Assembly: GCA_035308365.1 (NCBI GenBank)
Contig: DATGGU010000002.1
Location: 9,098 to 73,097, forward strand
Length of the DNA stretch: 64,000 nucleotides
Direction: 5' to 3'
From: PALSA-505 sp035308365
Lineage (GTDB): Bacteria > Actinomycetota > Actinomycetes > Streptosporangiales > Streptosporangiaceae
Shown in pieces: positions 16,662-25,912 of the stretch. The stretch's first letter is position 1. Every line of letters starts with the position of its first letter. The position numbers and the translations under genes are program-made. The notes beneath the pieces were generated by a model. It ran no database searches and was not told where the DNA came from. It saw only the letters and a program-made list of their open reading frames with translations.

Positions 16662-18553
16662 CGCGGCTCCTTCCCGAACGCCTCGTCCAGCAACGGCCCG
16701 GCGTCAGGCAGGCCGCCAGCCCCGTCAGGCTCGGGCCGGGCCCGGTCGAGTTCAGCTCTGCCCCAGACTGGTACCGCCGGTACCGCCGGTGGTGCGGTGA
16801 GCGCGGCAGGCCCGGCCACCAGGCGCTTCACCTGGATGTACGTGACGCCGCCACGGTAGACGTATCCGGTCTGCCCGGCGCCGAGCGCCCGGACGATGTC
16901 GCCGTCCAGCTTCGGGACATGCCGCACCCGCGACGACCCGTCGTCCATCCACAATGCCGTCCCGGCGACGCGCCGGGCGGTATCTATGATGCGGCGGGTC
17001 CCGGCCAGCGCGACCAGCGGCTCGGGATGCGGCGTGCGCAGCACCCAGATCCCGCCGTCGGCGGATGCGGCGACCCGGTACCGTTCGTCTTCATCTTCGG
17101 CCAATCCTTGCCAGGACTGGGCGGAGACCTGCACGGCCAGCCCGAGCGAGCGCGCCCGCTCGTAAAGTTGCCAGACCGGCAGCCGCCGGGACACCGCGCT
17201 GAACTCGTCGACCGCGAGCAGCGCCTCGACGCCCGAGCGGCCGGCGCCGGACGTCATGTAGCTGGCCAGCAGATCCACCAGCGCCCTGGCCTGCGCCTCG
17301 GCCACCGAGACCTCCGCCGTCCCCTCCAGGATGCAGTACCAGACGTCGGCATCCGCGAGCGTCCCAGGCCCGTCCAGGCCAGGTCCCAGCCGCCGGAACA
17401 GCGCACGGAACCGCAGCGCCACGTCCGCGACCTGCCCCGCAGCCGAACGTAGCAGGCCCAGCTCGCTCTCGTGGCCGCCAGCCCCGTACGCCGTCGCCAG
17501 CCACTCCGGATCGAGCCGGCCGGTGAAGTCCGCCACCGACGAGGGTGGCCCGGGCGGGGCGCCGACGGCCAGCGACACCACAGTGTCCATCACGTCGGTG
17601 TAGTAGGCGGCTGCCCCGGTCCCGTGCTCGACCAGGTCGAGCAGCGTCGTAATGAGCTGGTTCGGCGGCAGTGCCCAGATCGACAGGCTCGCCTCGTCCG
17701 GCCAGATCGCGGTGGACCTGGCGCCCGCGGCGCGCAGCACCCGGCGCGCCCGGTCGGCCACCCGCCGGGAGTCCGCGCCGCCCTTGCAGTCGAGGACGAC
17801 AAGCAGTGGCCGCCGCCCGGACCCGGCCGCGTAGCGCTGCAGTGCGATGGCCATGAAGCCCGCCCACAGCCGCAGCAGCAGGGTGGTCTTCCCGGTCCCG
17901 GTCGTGCCGATCACGACCTGATGCGACCGGAGCCTGGCGTAAGGCAGCAGCGCCACCGAACGCTGCGGATGACCCACGGCCCTGATCACCGCACCAGGCA
18001 GCACGCAGCCCTTCGCGGTCAGCGGCACCGAGCCCGGCGCCGCGATCCTGGCCTGGGCGCTGCGCACCTGGCGCCGCCACTGCCTGACGTCGAACACGAC
18101 CGGCGCGCTGGGCGTCAGCCCGCCGGTCCCGGTCTGCATCGAGTAGATCCGGTAGGACCAGGCCAGGCCGCCGGCCAGCAGCCCGGGCGGGATGGCGGCC
18201 GGCCCGATGGTCACCGCCGCCGCGGCCACCGAGCCGGCCGCCGCCAGGTGCCACATCGACAGCCACGCGTGGTACGGCGCGCTGGCCACCGTGAACACAA
18301 GGCCGGAGGACCGGGCCCTCAGCCCGGTCCAGGCCAGCCACCCGACGGCCATCGGCAGGCACCACAGCGCCCCGGTGTACAGCCTGCGTGGCGGCCAGCC
18401 GAGCAGCCAGGCCAGCAGCACGCCATACCCGGCGACCAGCGACACCGGCGCCGCGGCCACCACGATCCCGAGCGTCACCGCCGCCTTCAGCAGCCGCCAG
18501 GCCAGCCGCAGCGACCAGCGCAGCACGGCGAACGCAAGGTACCGCCTGATCAC
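16658..18553 (-). CDS. TraB/FtsK-like DNA-translocation ATPase
   Basis: Probable membrane-tethered DNA pump. Seen: N-terminal hydrophobic segments at about residues 27-50, 62-77 and 105-133, Walker A GTTGTGKTTLLL at about 216-227, a Walker B-like LLVVLDCKGG at about 250-259, and a second acidic strand LLAVDEFSAVSRR in the C-terminal half. Length 631 aa. It sits between a replication-relaxation gene and a J-domain gene, with 4-bp overlaps on both sides. This resembles transfer modules of actinomycete plasmids and integrative elements, but no integrase, rep gene or att site is visible. Confidence 0.75.
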   Translation of the reverse strand: MIRRYLAFAVLRWSLRLAWRLLKAAVTLGIVVAAAPVSLVAGYGVLLAWLLGWPPRRLYTGALWCLPMAVGWLAWTGLRARSSGLVFTVASAPYHAWLSMWHLAAAGSVAAAAVTIGPAAIPPGLLAGGLAWSYRIYSMQTGTGGLTPSAPVVFDVRQWRRQVRSAQARIAAPGSVPLTAKGCVLPGAVIRAVGHPQRSVALLPYARLRSHQVVIGTTGTGKTTLLLRLWAGFMAIALQRYAAGSGRRPLLVVLDCKGGADSRRVADRARRVLRAAGARSTAIWPDEASLSIWALPPNQLITTLLDLVEHGTGAAAYYTDVMDTVVSLAVGAPPGPPSSVADFTGRLDPEWLATAYGAGGHESELGLLRSAAGQVADVALRFRALFRRLGPGLDGPGTLADADVWYCILEGTAEVSVAEAQARALVDLLASYMTSGAGRSGVEALLAVDEFSAVSRRLPVWQLYERARSLGLAVQVSAQSWQGLAEDEDERYRVAASADGGIWVLRTPHPEPLVALAGTRRIIDTARRVAGTALWMDDGSSRVRHVPKLDGDIVRALGAGQTGYVYRGGVTYIQVKRLVAGPAALTAPPAVPAVPVWGRAELDRARPEPDGAGGLPDAGPLLDEAFGKEPR

Positions 18554-19314
18554 GGCTCCGCCTCACGGCCGCCCCAGGCCGGCGGGCCATCCAGTGCCGC
18601 CCCGGCCGGCAGGTCCCGGATCTCGATCCTGGCCGCCAGGGCGCCGAGCGTGCCGGCCGCCCTGGCCACGGTCGGCCGCGCCGCCGCCGAGCATACGTAC
18701 AGCACGCGGGCGTGCCGTGGCGGCTGGCCGGGGACACGCGCCTCGGCGGCCGGGCAGCCATAGTCCCCGGTGCGGGCAAGCAGTTCGCGCATGATCGCGG
18801 CTGTCCGGCTGACGGTCTTGCGCGTCAGTTCCGCCTCGACGGCCCAGCACTCGCCGGAATAAGGTTCACCCGCTCCGTCAGGAAAGTGAATCTCCGCATC
18901 GGGCAGATGCTCCCGGATGCCGACCCGGCCAGCCATCCGGGAGCGGAGGCGGCGCTCGCTACGCCAGTAGGCCCCCGCCTGCTGGTAACTCCCGGTGGCT
19001 TCGAGTGCCAGCCTCACCACGGTCACCGCGCGCAGGTGGGCCAGCCTGGACAGAGCCGGTGGCACCGCCGTGTAGCGCAGCCCGCACGCGGTCAGGCCGC
19101 GCCGGGTCAGCCACACCCAGGTGGCGCCGGGTCCGAGCCGCGCCGCGTCGGCGAAGCCGAGCCGCCGCCAGCGGGCCAGCACCGGGCGGGCCCGCCCGGT
19201 GGACAGGCCGAGCAGCCCGGCCAGCAGGTCAAGCTGCACGCCATACATCTCCGCGGTGAACAGCAGGCCGCGCAGATCGCGTTCGGTGAGCTGAACCTCG
19301 GTGCCTGGTGTCAC
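18550..19314 (-). CDS. replication-relaxation family protein
   Basis: 254 aa, resembling PF13814 (Replic_Relax), found in Gram-positive plasmids and integrative elements and linked to relaxase-type functions. Seen: an N-terminal winged-helix region (MYGVQLDLLAGLLGLSTGRA, then WVWLTRRGLTACG), and a C-terminal nuclease-like core with WAVEAELTRKTVSRTAAIM and ARVLYVCSAAARPTV. First gene of the coupled trio reading leftwards. Upstream 19315-19557 holds no gene, only two gatatgt copies near 19345-19375. Confidence 0.72.
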   Translation of the reverse strand: MTPGTEVQLTERDLRGLLFTAEMYGVQLDLLAGLLGLSTGRARPVLARWRRLGFADAARLGPGATWVWLTRRGLTACGLRYTAVPPALSRLAHLRAVTVVRLALEATGSYQQAGAYWRSERRLRSRMAGRVGIREHLPDAEIHFPDGAGEPYSGECWAVEAELTRKTVSRTAAIMRELLARTGDYGCPAAEARVPGQPPRHARVLYVCSAAARPTVARAAGTLGALAARIEIRDLPAGAALDGPPAWGGREAEP

Positions 19315-19557
19315 GAGTCAACTACATCACGTTGAGGAAGCCAGATATGTGATTGCGTGCCATCCCCGGATATGTAACGATGCGGAACACGCCCCGCCGG
19401 GCGTATGCGTTGGCTGAAGGAGCCGGGAAGGGGGGCCGCCGCAATGGTTGTCATTCAGCGTGCCCTACATCCCTTCCTGGGTCGCGCGATCTCCCGCTAG
19501 CCCATTCGGCGGCCTCGCCACCCAGGTCTCTTCCCCAGCGGCCTGGAGCCAACAGAC

Positions 19558-20694
19558 ATGTCTTTCGATTCACCTTCTGTAAACCCCATAATGACGAACG
19601 GCTGGCGCCAGACGCTGGCGCGGCTAGGTGCGGACGATCGCGTGCTGGCCTCGCTGGAGGCTGCCGTTGCCGCTTCGGCGATCCCGGTCATCCCGGGCCG
19701 GCTGACCAGGGCGGAGCACTCGCTGGCGACAGCGGCAACCCCGGACGGGCAACTCCGGGCGAGCCTGCCGCGCGGCGAGCAGGTCTGCGCCGGCGACTGG
19801 GTCCTGGTCACCCTGGGGGCAGAGCCGGCCGTGACCGGGGTGCTGCCCCGGCGGACCGAACTGGTCCGGCACGCCGCCGGCGGCAAGACCCAGGCGCAGA
19901 CCCTGGCCGCCAACATCGACGAGGTGTTCATTACGGTCGCCGCCGACCGGAGCCTGTCCCTCACCCGGATCGAGCGCTTCCTTGCCATCGTCTGGGAGAG
20001 CGGCGCGACCCCGGTCGTCGTGCTCACCAAGAGCGACCTGCTTGCCCCCGGAGCCGACGGGCCGCTGCTGACCGCCGCCATGGGAGCGGCACCCGGCGCC
20101 GAGGTCTGCCTGGCATCGGCCGTCACCGGCCACGGCATCGGGGAACTGGCCGGGCGGCTTGGCCCCGGCCGGACCGCGGCGCTCATCGGCAGCTCGGGCG
20201 CGGGGAAGTCCAGCCTGCTCAACGCCATATTTTATTGGCCGGAAAGCTACCCTACGGCAGCCGGCCGGGAGGTGGCCGCCACCTCGCAGGTGCGCGGCGT
20301 GGACGGCAAGGGCAAGCACAAGACTGCCTGGCGTGAACTGGTCGTCCTCGGTGGGGGCGGTGCTGTCATCGACACGCCCGGCCTGCGCGGGCTCGGCATG
20401 TGGCTGGACGAGGGCGGTCTGGACGCCACCTTCGCCGAGATCGCCGAGCTGGCCGGGGAATGCCGGTTCGCCGATTGTGGTCACGACACCGAACCCGGCT
20501 GCGCGGTGACCGCCGCCATCGAGACGGGGGAACTCGACCCACGGCGGCTGGCCAGCTACCGCAAGCTCGAACGCGAGGCGGCCTATGTCGCCCGCAAGAC
20601 CGACGTGCGGGCCCGGCAGGAGGAAAAGCGGGTCTGGCGTGCCCGGGCCGCCGAAGCCCGGCCCCGCACCCGCCAGCCCACCCGGTACTCCTGA
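19558..20694 (+). CDS. rsgA: ribosome small-subunit-dependent GTPase A
   Basis: Circularly permuted GTPase that helps mature the 30S subunit. Seen: an OB-fold-like N-terminal region, then G4 VVLTKSD (about residues 154-160) ahead of G1 GSSGAGKSSLLNAI (211-224), DTPGLRGLG as G3, and a C-terminal zinc motif with CRFADCGHDTEPGC. Length 378 aa. The start context is weak; a later ATG at residue 12 is also possible. It stands alone. Confidence 0.93.
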   Translation: MSFDSPSVNPIMTNGWRQTLARLGADDRVLASLEAAVAASAIPVIPGRLTRAEHSLATAATPDGQLRASLPRGEQVCAGDWVLVTLGAEPAVTGVLPRRTELVRHAAGGKTQAQTLAANIDEVFITVAADRSLSLTRIERFLAIVWESGATPVVVLTKSDLLAPGADGPLLTAAMGAAPGAEVCLASAVTGHGIGELAGRLGPGRTAALIGSSGAGKSSLLNAIFYWPESYPTAAGREVAATSQVRGVDGKGKHKTAWRELVVLGGGGAVIDTPGLRGLGMWLDEGGLDATFAEIAELAGECRFADCGHDTEPGCAVTAAIETGELDPRRLASYRKLEREAAYVARKTDVRARQEEKRVWRARAAEARPRTRQPTRYS

Positions 20695-20721
20695 CCGCCG
20701 GAGGCACGAAAAGGCACCTAT

Positions 20722-20751
20722 CCACCTCTCGCGATATGTCGCGAGAGGTGG
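20722..20751. promoter_or_regulatory. 13-bp perfect inverted repeat
   Basis: Arms CCACCTCTCGCGA and TCGCGAGAGGTGG separated by TATG, 28 bp after rsgA. It could be the rsgA terminator hairpin. The short TATG centre and CGCGA arms also look like a repressor operator for the coiled-coil gene 170 bp downstream. I cannot choose between them. Confidence 0.55.
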
Positions 20752-20922
20752 TACTGTCGGAGGCAGTGGCAGCGCACCGCCTGCCCGCTTCCGAGCCACC
20801 AGCCGGCCCGCGCCGTGGTGGCGACGAGGACAAGGGTCGCCGACTCGCGTGCATGGATTTGCCGCGTCATGTGGAGACCCATGGCGGGCAGACGCGGGCC
20901 GACCCGCCGGGAAGAGCTGATC

Positions 20923-21912
20923 ATGACCGAGAACAAGGCCCAGAAGAACGCCATCCGCCAGCGCATGGCCGAGACCGGCGAGCCGTACAGCGTCGCCAGG
21001 CACGCCATCCTGGGCGGCTCCGCTTCCCCCCGTCCTGCCCACGCCTGGGACGAGAAGATCGGCCGGCCAGGCCAGGCCTGGGACGAACGGCTTCGCCCGC
21101 CTGGTGCCTGGGACGAGCGGCTGCCCCGCGGGGCTGCCTTTGCCCAGACGGCCCCGGCGCAGCCGGGCGCGCCCGAGCCGGACTGGCTGGAGCAGTACTA
21201 CGCCGACGGCGCGGCCACCGAAGGCATCACCGTCGAGGAGTTCAAGGCTCGCCACGACCCCGGCGGGCCCGGCGACGAGGCCGGCCAGGCCGGATACGAG
21301 GCCGGCCGCGCCCGGCAGAAGGCCCACGCGGCCCAGGGACGGGCCGATGAACTTCAGGGCCTGGCCGAGGAAGCCCGGATCCTGGCCGAAGAGGCCCGGG
21401 TGCTGGCCGAGGAAGCCCGGGAACGAGCCGATGAGGAACGCGACCACGTCGACGAGGCGCGGGACGCGGTCGAGGACGCCTGGGACGGCATGGACCCAGC
21501 GGAAGCCAAGCAAGCCGAGCGCGAGGTCGAGGCGGCCATGCACGAGGCCGAACGGCTCGACCGCGAGGCCGGCCGGGCCCAGGAGCGGGCCGGCCGGGCG
21601 CAGGAGAAGGCCGGCCACGCCCAGGAGAAGGCCGACATCGCCGCGGAGGTCGCCAGCGCGGCCTGGGACATCGCGGACGACCTCGGCGGCGGCCACCCAC
21701 ACCAGCCCCAGCCCCGCCAGCAGGAGGAACCGCTGCGTCTGTGGTACCCCAACGGCCCACGGCTGCCGCGCCTGCCCGGGCTCGAATGGCTGGCCGACCT
21801 GACCGGTACCGACCCCCGCTGGTTCCCCGGCCGGGCCGAGACCCGCCCGGCCCCGCCGCCCAGGCCGCCGCGTCCGCAACGCCCGCCCCGGCCGCCACGG
21901 CCATCCGCGTGA
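20923..21912 (+). CDS. repetitive coiled-coil protein, unknown function
   Basis: About 329 aa. Seen in order: an N-terminal basic motif AIRQRMAETGEPYSVARHA, which recurs in many actinobacterial proteins; three WDE repeats (AWDEKIG, AWDERLR, AWDERLP); a long charged coiled coil built on 7-residue units of EEARxLA type from about residue 125 to 245; and a proline-arginine tail (PRPPRPQRPPRPPRPSA). The ATG at 20923 follows GAAGAG; an ATG at 20881 would add 14 basic residues. No enzyme motif. It may be a scaffold or DNA/RNA-associated protein. Confidence 0.65.
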   Translation: MTENKAQKNAIRQRMAETGEPYSVARHAILGGSASPRPAHAWDEKIGRPGQAWDERLRPPGAWDERLPRGAAFAQTAPAQPGAPEPDWLEQYYADGAATEGITVEEFKARHDPGGPGDEAGQAGYEAGRARQKAHAAQGRADELQGLAEEARILAEEARVLAEEARERADEERDHVDEARDAVEDAWDGMDPAEAKQAEREVEAAMHEAERLDREAGRAQERAGRAQEKAGHAQEKADIAAEVASAAWDIADDLGGGHPHQPQPRQQEEPLRLWYPNGPRLPRLPGLEWLADLTGTDPRWFPGRAETRPAPPPRPPRPQRPPRPPRPSA

Positions 21913-22010
21913 CGATGGCGCCCCGGCCAGCACGGCCGTCCGCGTGACGATCGCGCCCCGGCCACCACGGCCGCCCGCGTGACGATCGCGCCCCGGCCAC
22001 CACGGCCCGT
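21911..22010. repeat. 35-bp tandem repeat, almost three copies
   Basis: Units at 21911-21945, 21946-21980 and 21981-22007 (partial), sharing GACGATCGCGCCCCGGCCAC. A fourth decayed unit lies inside the 3' end of the coiled-coil gene from about 21884. Each unit carries a TGA in the coding frame, so expansion did not lengthen the protein. Bases 22016-22156 have no gene. Confidence 0.8.
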
Positions 22011-22156
22011 GCGTGTCGATGTGGCTTTTGACCTCACCAGATGGTGGCCGGTTTGCACACCGGTCACCATCGCCAGGGGCCGGCCGGGATGCGGGTCGCG
22101 GGCTCGGCGGTTGCGTCCGGGGTGCAGGACGCCGGGCCTTCCAGTGGTATGCCTGG

Positions 22157-23335
22157 TCAGCGGGTGGCGGGAATGCGGACGGCGCGGATCCAGGCAGGAG
22201 CGCCGGGAGCGTGGTCGCCGAGCAGGCCGGCCACCACGCGCATGCCGCGGGGTGGCCGGTCCGGCCACGGCGTGTACCCGTCGGTGAGGACGACCGTCAC
22301 GGCCGGGCGTGGGCGCAGGCCGGCCGCGGCCTCGATCCCGGCGCCCATGTCGGTCCCGCCGCCGCCGATCAGTTCGACCTGCCGGGCCGAGCTGACCCGC
22401 TGCGCCGGCGCCACCGCCACGTCGCAGGCCAGCACGCGGACCTGCCGGGCCAGGCCGAGCGAGCGCAGCAACCCCTCCACCTCGGCCAGCGACATGGCCA
22501 GCAGGTCCTCGGTCATGCTGCCCGAGGTGTCGCAGACGACGGCGACCTCGGGGACCGGCCTGCGCAGCGCGGGCAGCACGACGTTGCCAGCCGCCGCTGC
22601 CCGCCGGGACGGCCGCCGGTAGGAGTAGTCGACCGAGCCGGCCGTGTCGGCGATGGCCCGGCGCAGCTCGGCGGCCAGCAGTTTGCGCCAGTCGACGGTG
22701 GGCGTCAGCTCCTCCTGGGCCCAGCGCAGCAGCCCGGCCGGCACGTTCCCGGCCTGCTGCGCGTGCCGCACGCACTCCTGCGCCACCAGCCGCCGCAGCA
22801 GGTCAGCTTGCCATGGCGAGAGCCCGTCCGAGGCCGCCGGCTCGCCTGGACGAGCGAACCCGTCGGCACCGCTGCCACAGCCGTCCGGCTGCTCGCCGGG
22901 TCTGAGCTTCTGCCGGATGCCCGCGAAGTACTGCTCGGCCAGCCGGCCCGGCTCGGCCCCGAGGTGTTCCGGCAGCACGTAGTCGCCGGGCAGTTCCAGG
23001 CCGGCGGGCACCAGGTCGTCGTTGATTTCCGCGTCGGCGGCCCGCACCCAGGTGGCCGCCTCGTCCGGGCGCACCCCGGCGCCGCGGGCCCGGCCGGCGT
23101 GTTCGCGCAGCAGGTGGCAAACGTGGTGCACGAGCACGCTGCCGAGCTGGCCCGCTGTCCAGCCGGCGGTGATCTCCGGGTCGGCCCGCAACCGCCATGC
23201 CTCGTCCACCGAAACCGCGCCCGTTCCGTGGGCCACCGTCACCTGGGCACCGAACACCGCACTGGCCAGGTAGGGAAACGTGCTGCCAGCCCACAGCCTG
23301 GCGGCGGCGAGCCCGGGCAGCGCGTCGTGGTTCAT
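22157..23335 (-). CDS. VWA-like protein with DUF2201-type metallopeptidase-like N-terminus
   Basis: 392 aa. Seen: an N-terminal region containing HHVCHLLREH (about residues 69-78), a zinc-protease-like signature, and a C-terminal von Willebrand A-like domain with the MIDAS motif VVCDTSGSMTEDLL and later GGGGTDMGAGI and VLTDGYTPW. Start overlaps the MoxR stop (ATGA). VWA proteins of this type work with MoxR ATPases, usually in metal insertion or conformational activation of a partner. The partner may be one of the two unknown proteins upstream. Confidence 0.82.
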   Translation of the reverse strand: MNHDALPGLAAARLWAGSTFPYLASAVFGAQVTVAHGTGAVSVDEAWRLRADPEITAGWTAGQLGSVLVHHVCHLLREHAGRARGAGVRPDEAATWVRAADAEINDDLVPAGLELPGDYVLPEHLGAEPGRLAEQYFAGIRQKLRPGEQPDGCGSGADGFARPGEPAASDGLSPWQADLLRRLVAQECVRHAQQAGNVPAGLLRWAQEELTPTVDWRKLLAAELRRAIADTAGSVDYSYRRPSRRAAAAGNVVLPALRRPVPEVAVVCDTSGSMTEDLLAMSLAEVEGLLRSLGLARQVRVLACDVAVAPAQRVSSARQVELIGGGGTDMGAGIEAAAGLRPRPAVTVVLTDGYTPWPDRPPRGMRVVAGLLGDHAPGAPAWIRAVRIPATR

Positions 23336-24474
23336 CCGCGGATCAGCCCGGCGTCCCGGAGCACCGGAAGGAACAGCTTGATCTCCGGTGGCATCGCGAC
23401 GTCCTCCGGCCTGCACCTGGCCAGCACCCGTGCCGCGACCGCCGCCACATCCGGCGCCGTGGCCGCGACCGCACCCAGGACCTGCCAGCCCGCGATCCAT
23501 CGCTCCGGTGTGGGCAGCGCCGCGACCGCCGCCGCCACGGCGGCTAGCGCCGCGTAGGCCCGGTCGCCCCGCTCGGGCAGCACGAACGACCCTGGGTCGG
23601 CGAGCACCGCCTCCGGATCGGGCAGGTCCATCTCGGTCAGCCATACCAGGAACTCCACCCCGGCACCGTCGCCGACCGCGCCGCGGACCAGCTCGGAGCG
23701 CGACGCGTCGCTGGCTCCGGCCGCGGCCGCCGCCGCCCACAGCCGGGCCGCCATCTCCCAGGTCCGCGGGCTCGGCCAGCCGCGGCCCGCCGAGGTGGCA
23801 TCGGACGGCGGCGCGCAGGCCAGCCCGGGCCGCACGTGCAGGAAGGCCGCGACCAGCCCCCGGGCCAGATACTCCTCGGCCTGCCAGCCGTCGGGCAAGG
23901 CCGGAACCACCGGCGCCGGCCAGCCCCCGGCCAGCCCGTCGGCGACCGCGAGCGGGTCGGTCTGCCAGGACAGGTGGCACAGCCGGTTGGCCAGCGGCGC
24001 GGACAGGTCCCAGCCATCGGCGGCCTGCTCGGGCGGGTTGGCCGCGGCCACCACCGCCACCTCGGGAGGCAGCGCCAGGTCGCCGACCACCCGCTCCAGC
24101 ACCACCCGCAGCAAGGCGGCCTGCACGGCCGGCGGCGCGGTGGACAGCTCGTCCAGGAACAGCAGGCCACGACCGGCCTCGGCCAGCCGGCTGGCCCAGG
24201 CAGGCGGCGCGAAGCGCACTCCCTCGCCGATGACGACGGGCAGCCCGGCGAAGTCGGACGGCTCCCTGATCGACGCGATCACGGTCTCACAGGGCACGCC
24301 CATCGCCTCGGCCATCGCCCGGATGGTGGACGTCTTCCCGGTACCCGGCGCACCCCACAGCAGCACCGGCACCCGCGCCGCCACGGCGATCCCGAGCGCC
24401 TCGACCACCGGGCTGCGTGCCGCCCGGTCCGGCGCCGCGTCCTTTGGCCCAGGGTCGTGTGACACCATGCTCAC
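23332..24474 (-). CDS. MoxR-family AAA+ ATPase
   Basis: Chaperone-like ATPase, 380 aa. Seen: Walker A LLWGAPGTGKTSTIRAMAEA near residues 38-57, Walker B GLLFLDELSTAPPAVQAALL near 101-120, and sensor-1 Asn in VVAAANPPEQ. The C-terminal third is alanine-rich. GTG start with AAGGAGG about ten bases ahead; an ATG two codons later is also possible. Coupled by 4 bp to the VWA gene, and 46 bp after the unknown gene 24521-25912. Confidence 0.88.
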   Translation of the reverse strand: MSMVSHDPGPKDAAPDRAARSPVVEALGIAVAARVPVLLWGAPGTGKTSTIRAMAEAMGVPCETVIASIREPSDFAGLPVVIGEGVRFAPPAWASRLAEAGRGLLFLDELSTAPPAVQAALLRVVLERVVGDLALPPEVAVVAAANPPEQAADGWDLSAPLANRLCHLSWQTDPLAVADGLAGGWPAPVVPALPDGWQAEEYLARGLVAAFLHVRPGLACAPPSDATSAGRGWPSPRTWEMAARLWAAAAAAGASDASRSELVRGAVGDGAGVEFLVWLTEMDLPDPEAVLADPGSFVLPERGDRAYAALAAVAAAVAALPTPERWIAGWQVLGAVAATAPDVAAVAARVLARCRPEDVAMPPEIKLFLPVLRDAGLIRG

Positions 24475-24520
24475 GCCGTAACCGCCTCCTTGCCGCCGTG
24501 TCCCTCACAACCAGTGTGCG

Positions 24521-25912
24521 TCAGCCTGCCGGCCAGACGACCGGGACGGTGGCGCTGACGCGCGCCGCCCTGCCGGTGATGATCACGTCCAGCCGGGTCA
24601 CCGAGCGGGGGAGCGGCGGGACCACCCGCAGGTGCAGTGTGGCCAGTTCGTGCCCGCCCAGGCCGTAGCCGCCCGCCTGGGCGACGTGCCACTGCCCGGC
24701 GCTGTCCCGGATCCACCAGGGGAACCACTGGCTCCACTGGAAGCCGAGCTTGTGGCCGTGGTCGTCCTGGGGGAGTCCCTGGGCCACCACGCTCAGCAGC
24801 GAATGATCCGGCTCGGAGTGCAGGCCGGCCAGCACGAACCGGATGCCGTCAAGTTCGGGCAGGACCACGGCCAGCGGGGCGATGCCCGTCTTCGCCGCCG
24901 GCCTGTGCCTGCGGACCGAGTGCACCAGCACGCTGGTCCATGGCTCGGGCAGCCCGGCGGCCGGCAGTTCGCCCGCCTCCAGCGCGGCGACGAGCCCGGG
25001 CCCGGCGTCCAGCAGCGCCCGCTGGCAGAGGGTAGCCAGACGGCTCGGTGCCAGGCTGCCCGGCGGCAGGGCGTGGGCCGCCGTCAGCGCGGCCACAATG
25101 GTGTCCAGGCTGTTGCCGAGGTTGACATCGGCTTCGCGGGTCAGCATGCCGGCCGCGATCGCGTCGAGCAGCCGTTCACCCGGGCTGGCTGGGCCGGCCG
25201 GGTCCACGGTCACCTGGGCAGGTGTGGGAGGGGCCGCGAGGTCCAGCCGCAGGCGTGGCGTGTCCAGGTGGCCGTAGAACTCGATCCAGCGGACGTCATC
25301 CGGGACTGGTGGGTGGATGGAGAGCCAGCCACTGGCCGCGGTCTCGCTGGAGTAGCCGGAGAAGTGCATGCCATACTGCCCGCCGCGGTCGTCGAGGGCG
25401 CGAAGCCGCGGGACGCGAAGGCCGTAGGGGATATGCCGCGCGCGTCCCTGCAGCATCGCACCGACGGCACACCATGTGCTGTCCGGCGTGCCGACCACAC
25501 TGAGCACCCACAGGTTGGCGGGTGTGTCCTCGTCATGCAGGCGGAACATCTGCCCGGCCGGTGCCGCCCACAGCCGCCCGGCCGGGGTGGGCGGGACCGG
25601 CCCGCCGGAGGCCGGCCGCGCGGGCGGCGGGAACGGGACTTTTGGCGGCATCGGCATCGAGCGGAGCCGGGGCGCGGCCACACCCGCGGGCCCGCCGGGA
25701 TGGCGCAGGGCGAGCGCCGCGTCCATGTCACTGACGATGGCGTCGGCCACCCGGTCATCGAGGGCGCCCACGGTCGCCAGCGCCGCGGCGGTGTGGAGCA
25801 GGCTGCCCGGGTACCCTCCGCGCAGGTGCGCCCCCCACCGCACCGCCTGGCGCAACTCGGCCTCTGCCAGCAGGCGCAGGAATGTCTCGGCGGCCTCGGT
25901 GTCCACCGTCAC
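24521..25912 (-). CDS. unknown protein in MoxR/VWA operon
   Basis: 463 aa, no family recognised. An N-terminal helical part (TEAAETFLRLLAEAELRQA) resembles a small structural domain; a proline-rich linker lies at about residues 85-115; the rest is beta-rich with repeated aromatic motifs (GGQYGMHFSGYSSETAASGW, WIEFYGHLDTPRLRLDLA, GYGLGGHELATLHLRVVPPL). No catalytic motif or signal peptide is visible. It overlaps the upstream gene by 4 bp. The operon context suggests it is a client or partner of the MoxR/VWA pair. Confidence 0.7.
   Translation of the reverse strand: MTVDTEAAETFLRLLAEAELRQAVRWGAHLRGGYPGSLLHTAAALATVGALDDRVADAIVSDMDAALALRHPGGPAGVAAPRLRSMPMPPKVPFPPPARPASGGPVPPTPAGRLWAAPAGQMFRLHDEDTPANLWVLSVVGTPDSTWCAVGAMLQGRARHIPYGLRVPRLRALDDRGGQYGMHFSGYSSETAASGWLSIHPPVPDDVRWIEFYGHLDTPRLRLDLAAPPTPAQVTVDPAGPASPGERLLDAIAAGMLTREADVNLGNSLDTIVAALTAAHALPPGSLAPSRLATLCQRALLDAGPGLVAALEAGELPAAGLPEPWTSVLVHSVRRHRPAAKTGIAPLAVVLPELDGIRFVLAGLHSEPDHSLLSVVAQGLPQDDHGHKLGFQWSQWFPWWIRDSAGQWHVAQAGGYGLGGHELATLHLRVVPPLPRSVTRLDVIITGRAARVSATVPVVWPAG

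Noticed and set aside
16146..19314. Complete integrative conjugative element
   Set aside because: No integrase, excisionase, replication initiator or tRNA-borne att repeat could be found near the transfer-like trio.
19624..21933. Long minus-strand frame opposite rsgA and the coiled-coil gene
   Set aside because: Repetitive Gly/Leu-rich product explained as antisense of rsgA codons and the coiled-coil repeats.
23336..23980. Possible N-terminal extension of the VWA protein into the MoxR gene
   Set aside because: The extension is Arg/Gly-rich shadow of MoxR; an ATG overlapping the MoxR stop gives the natural coupled start.
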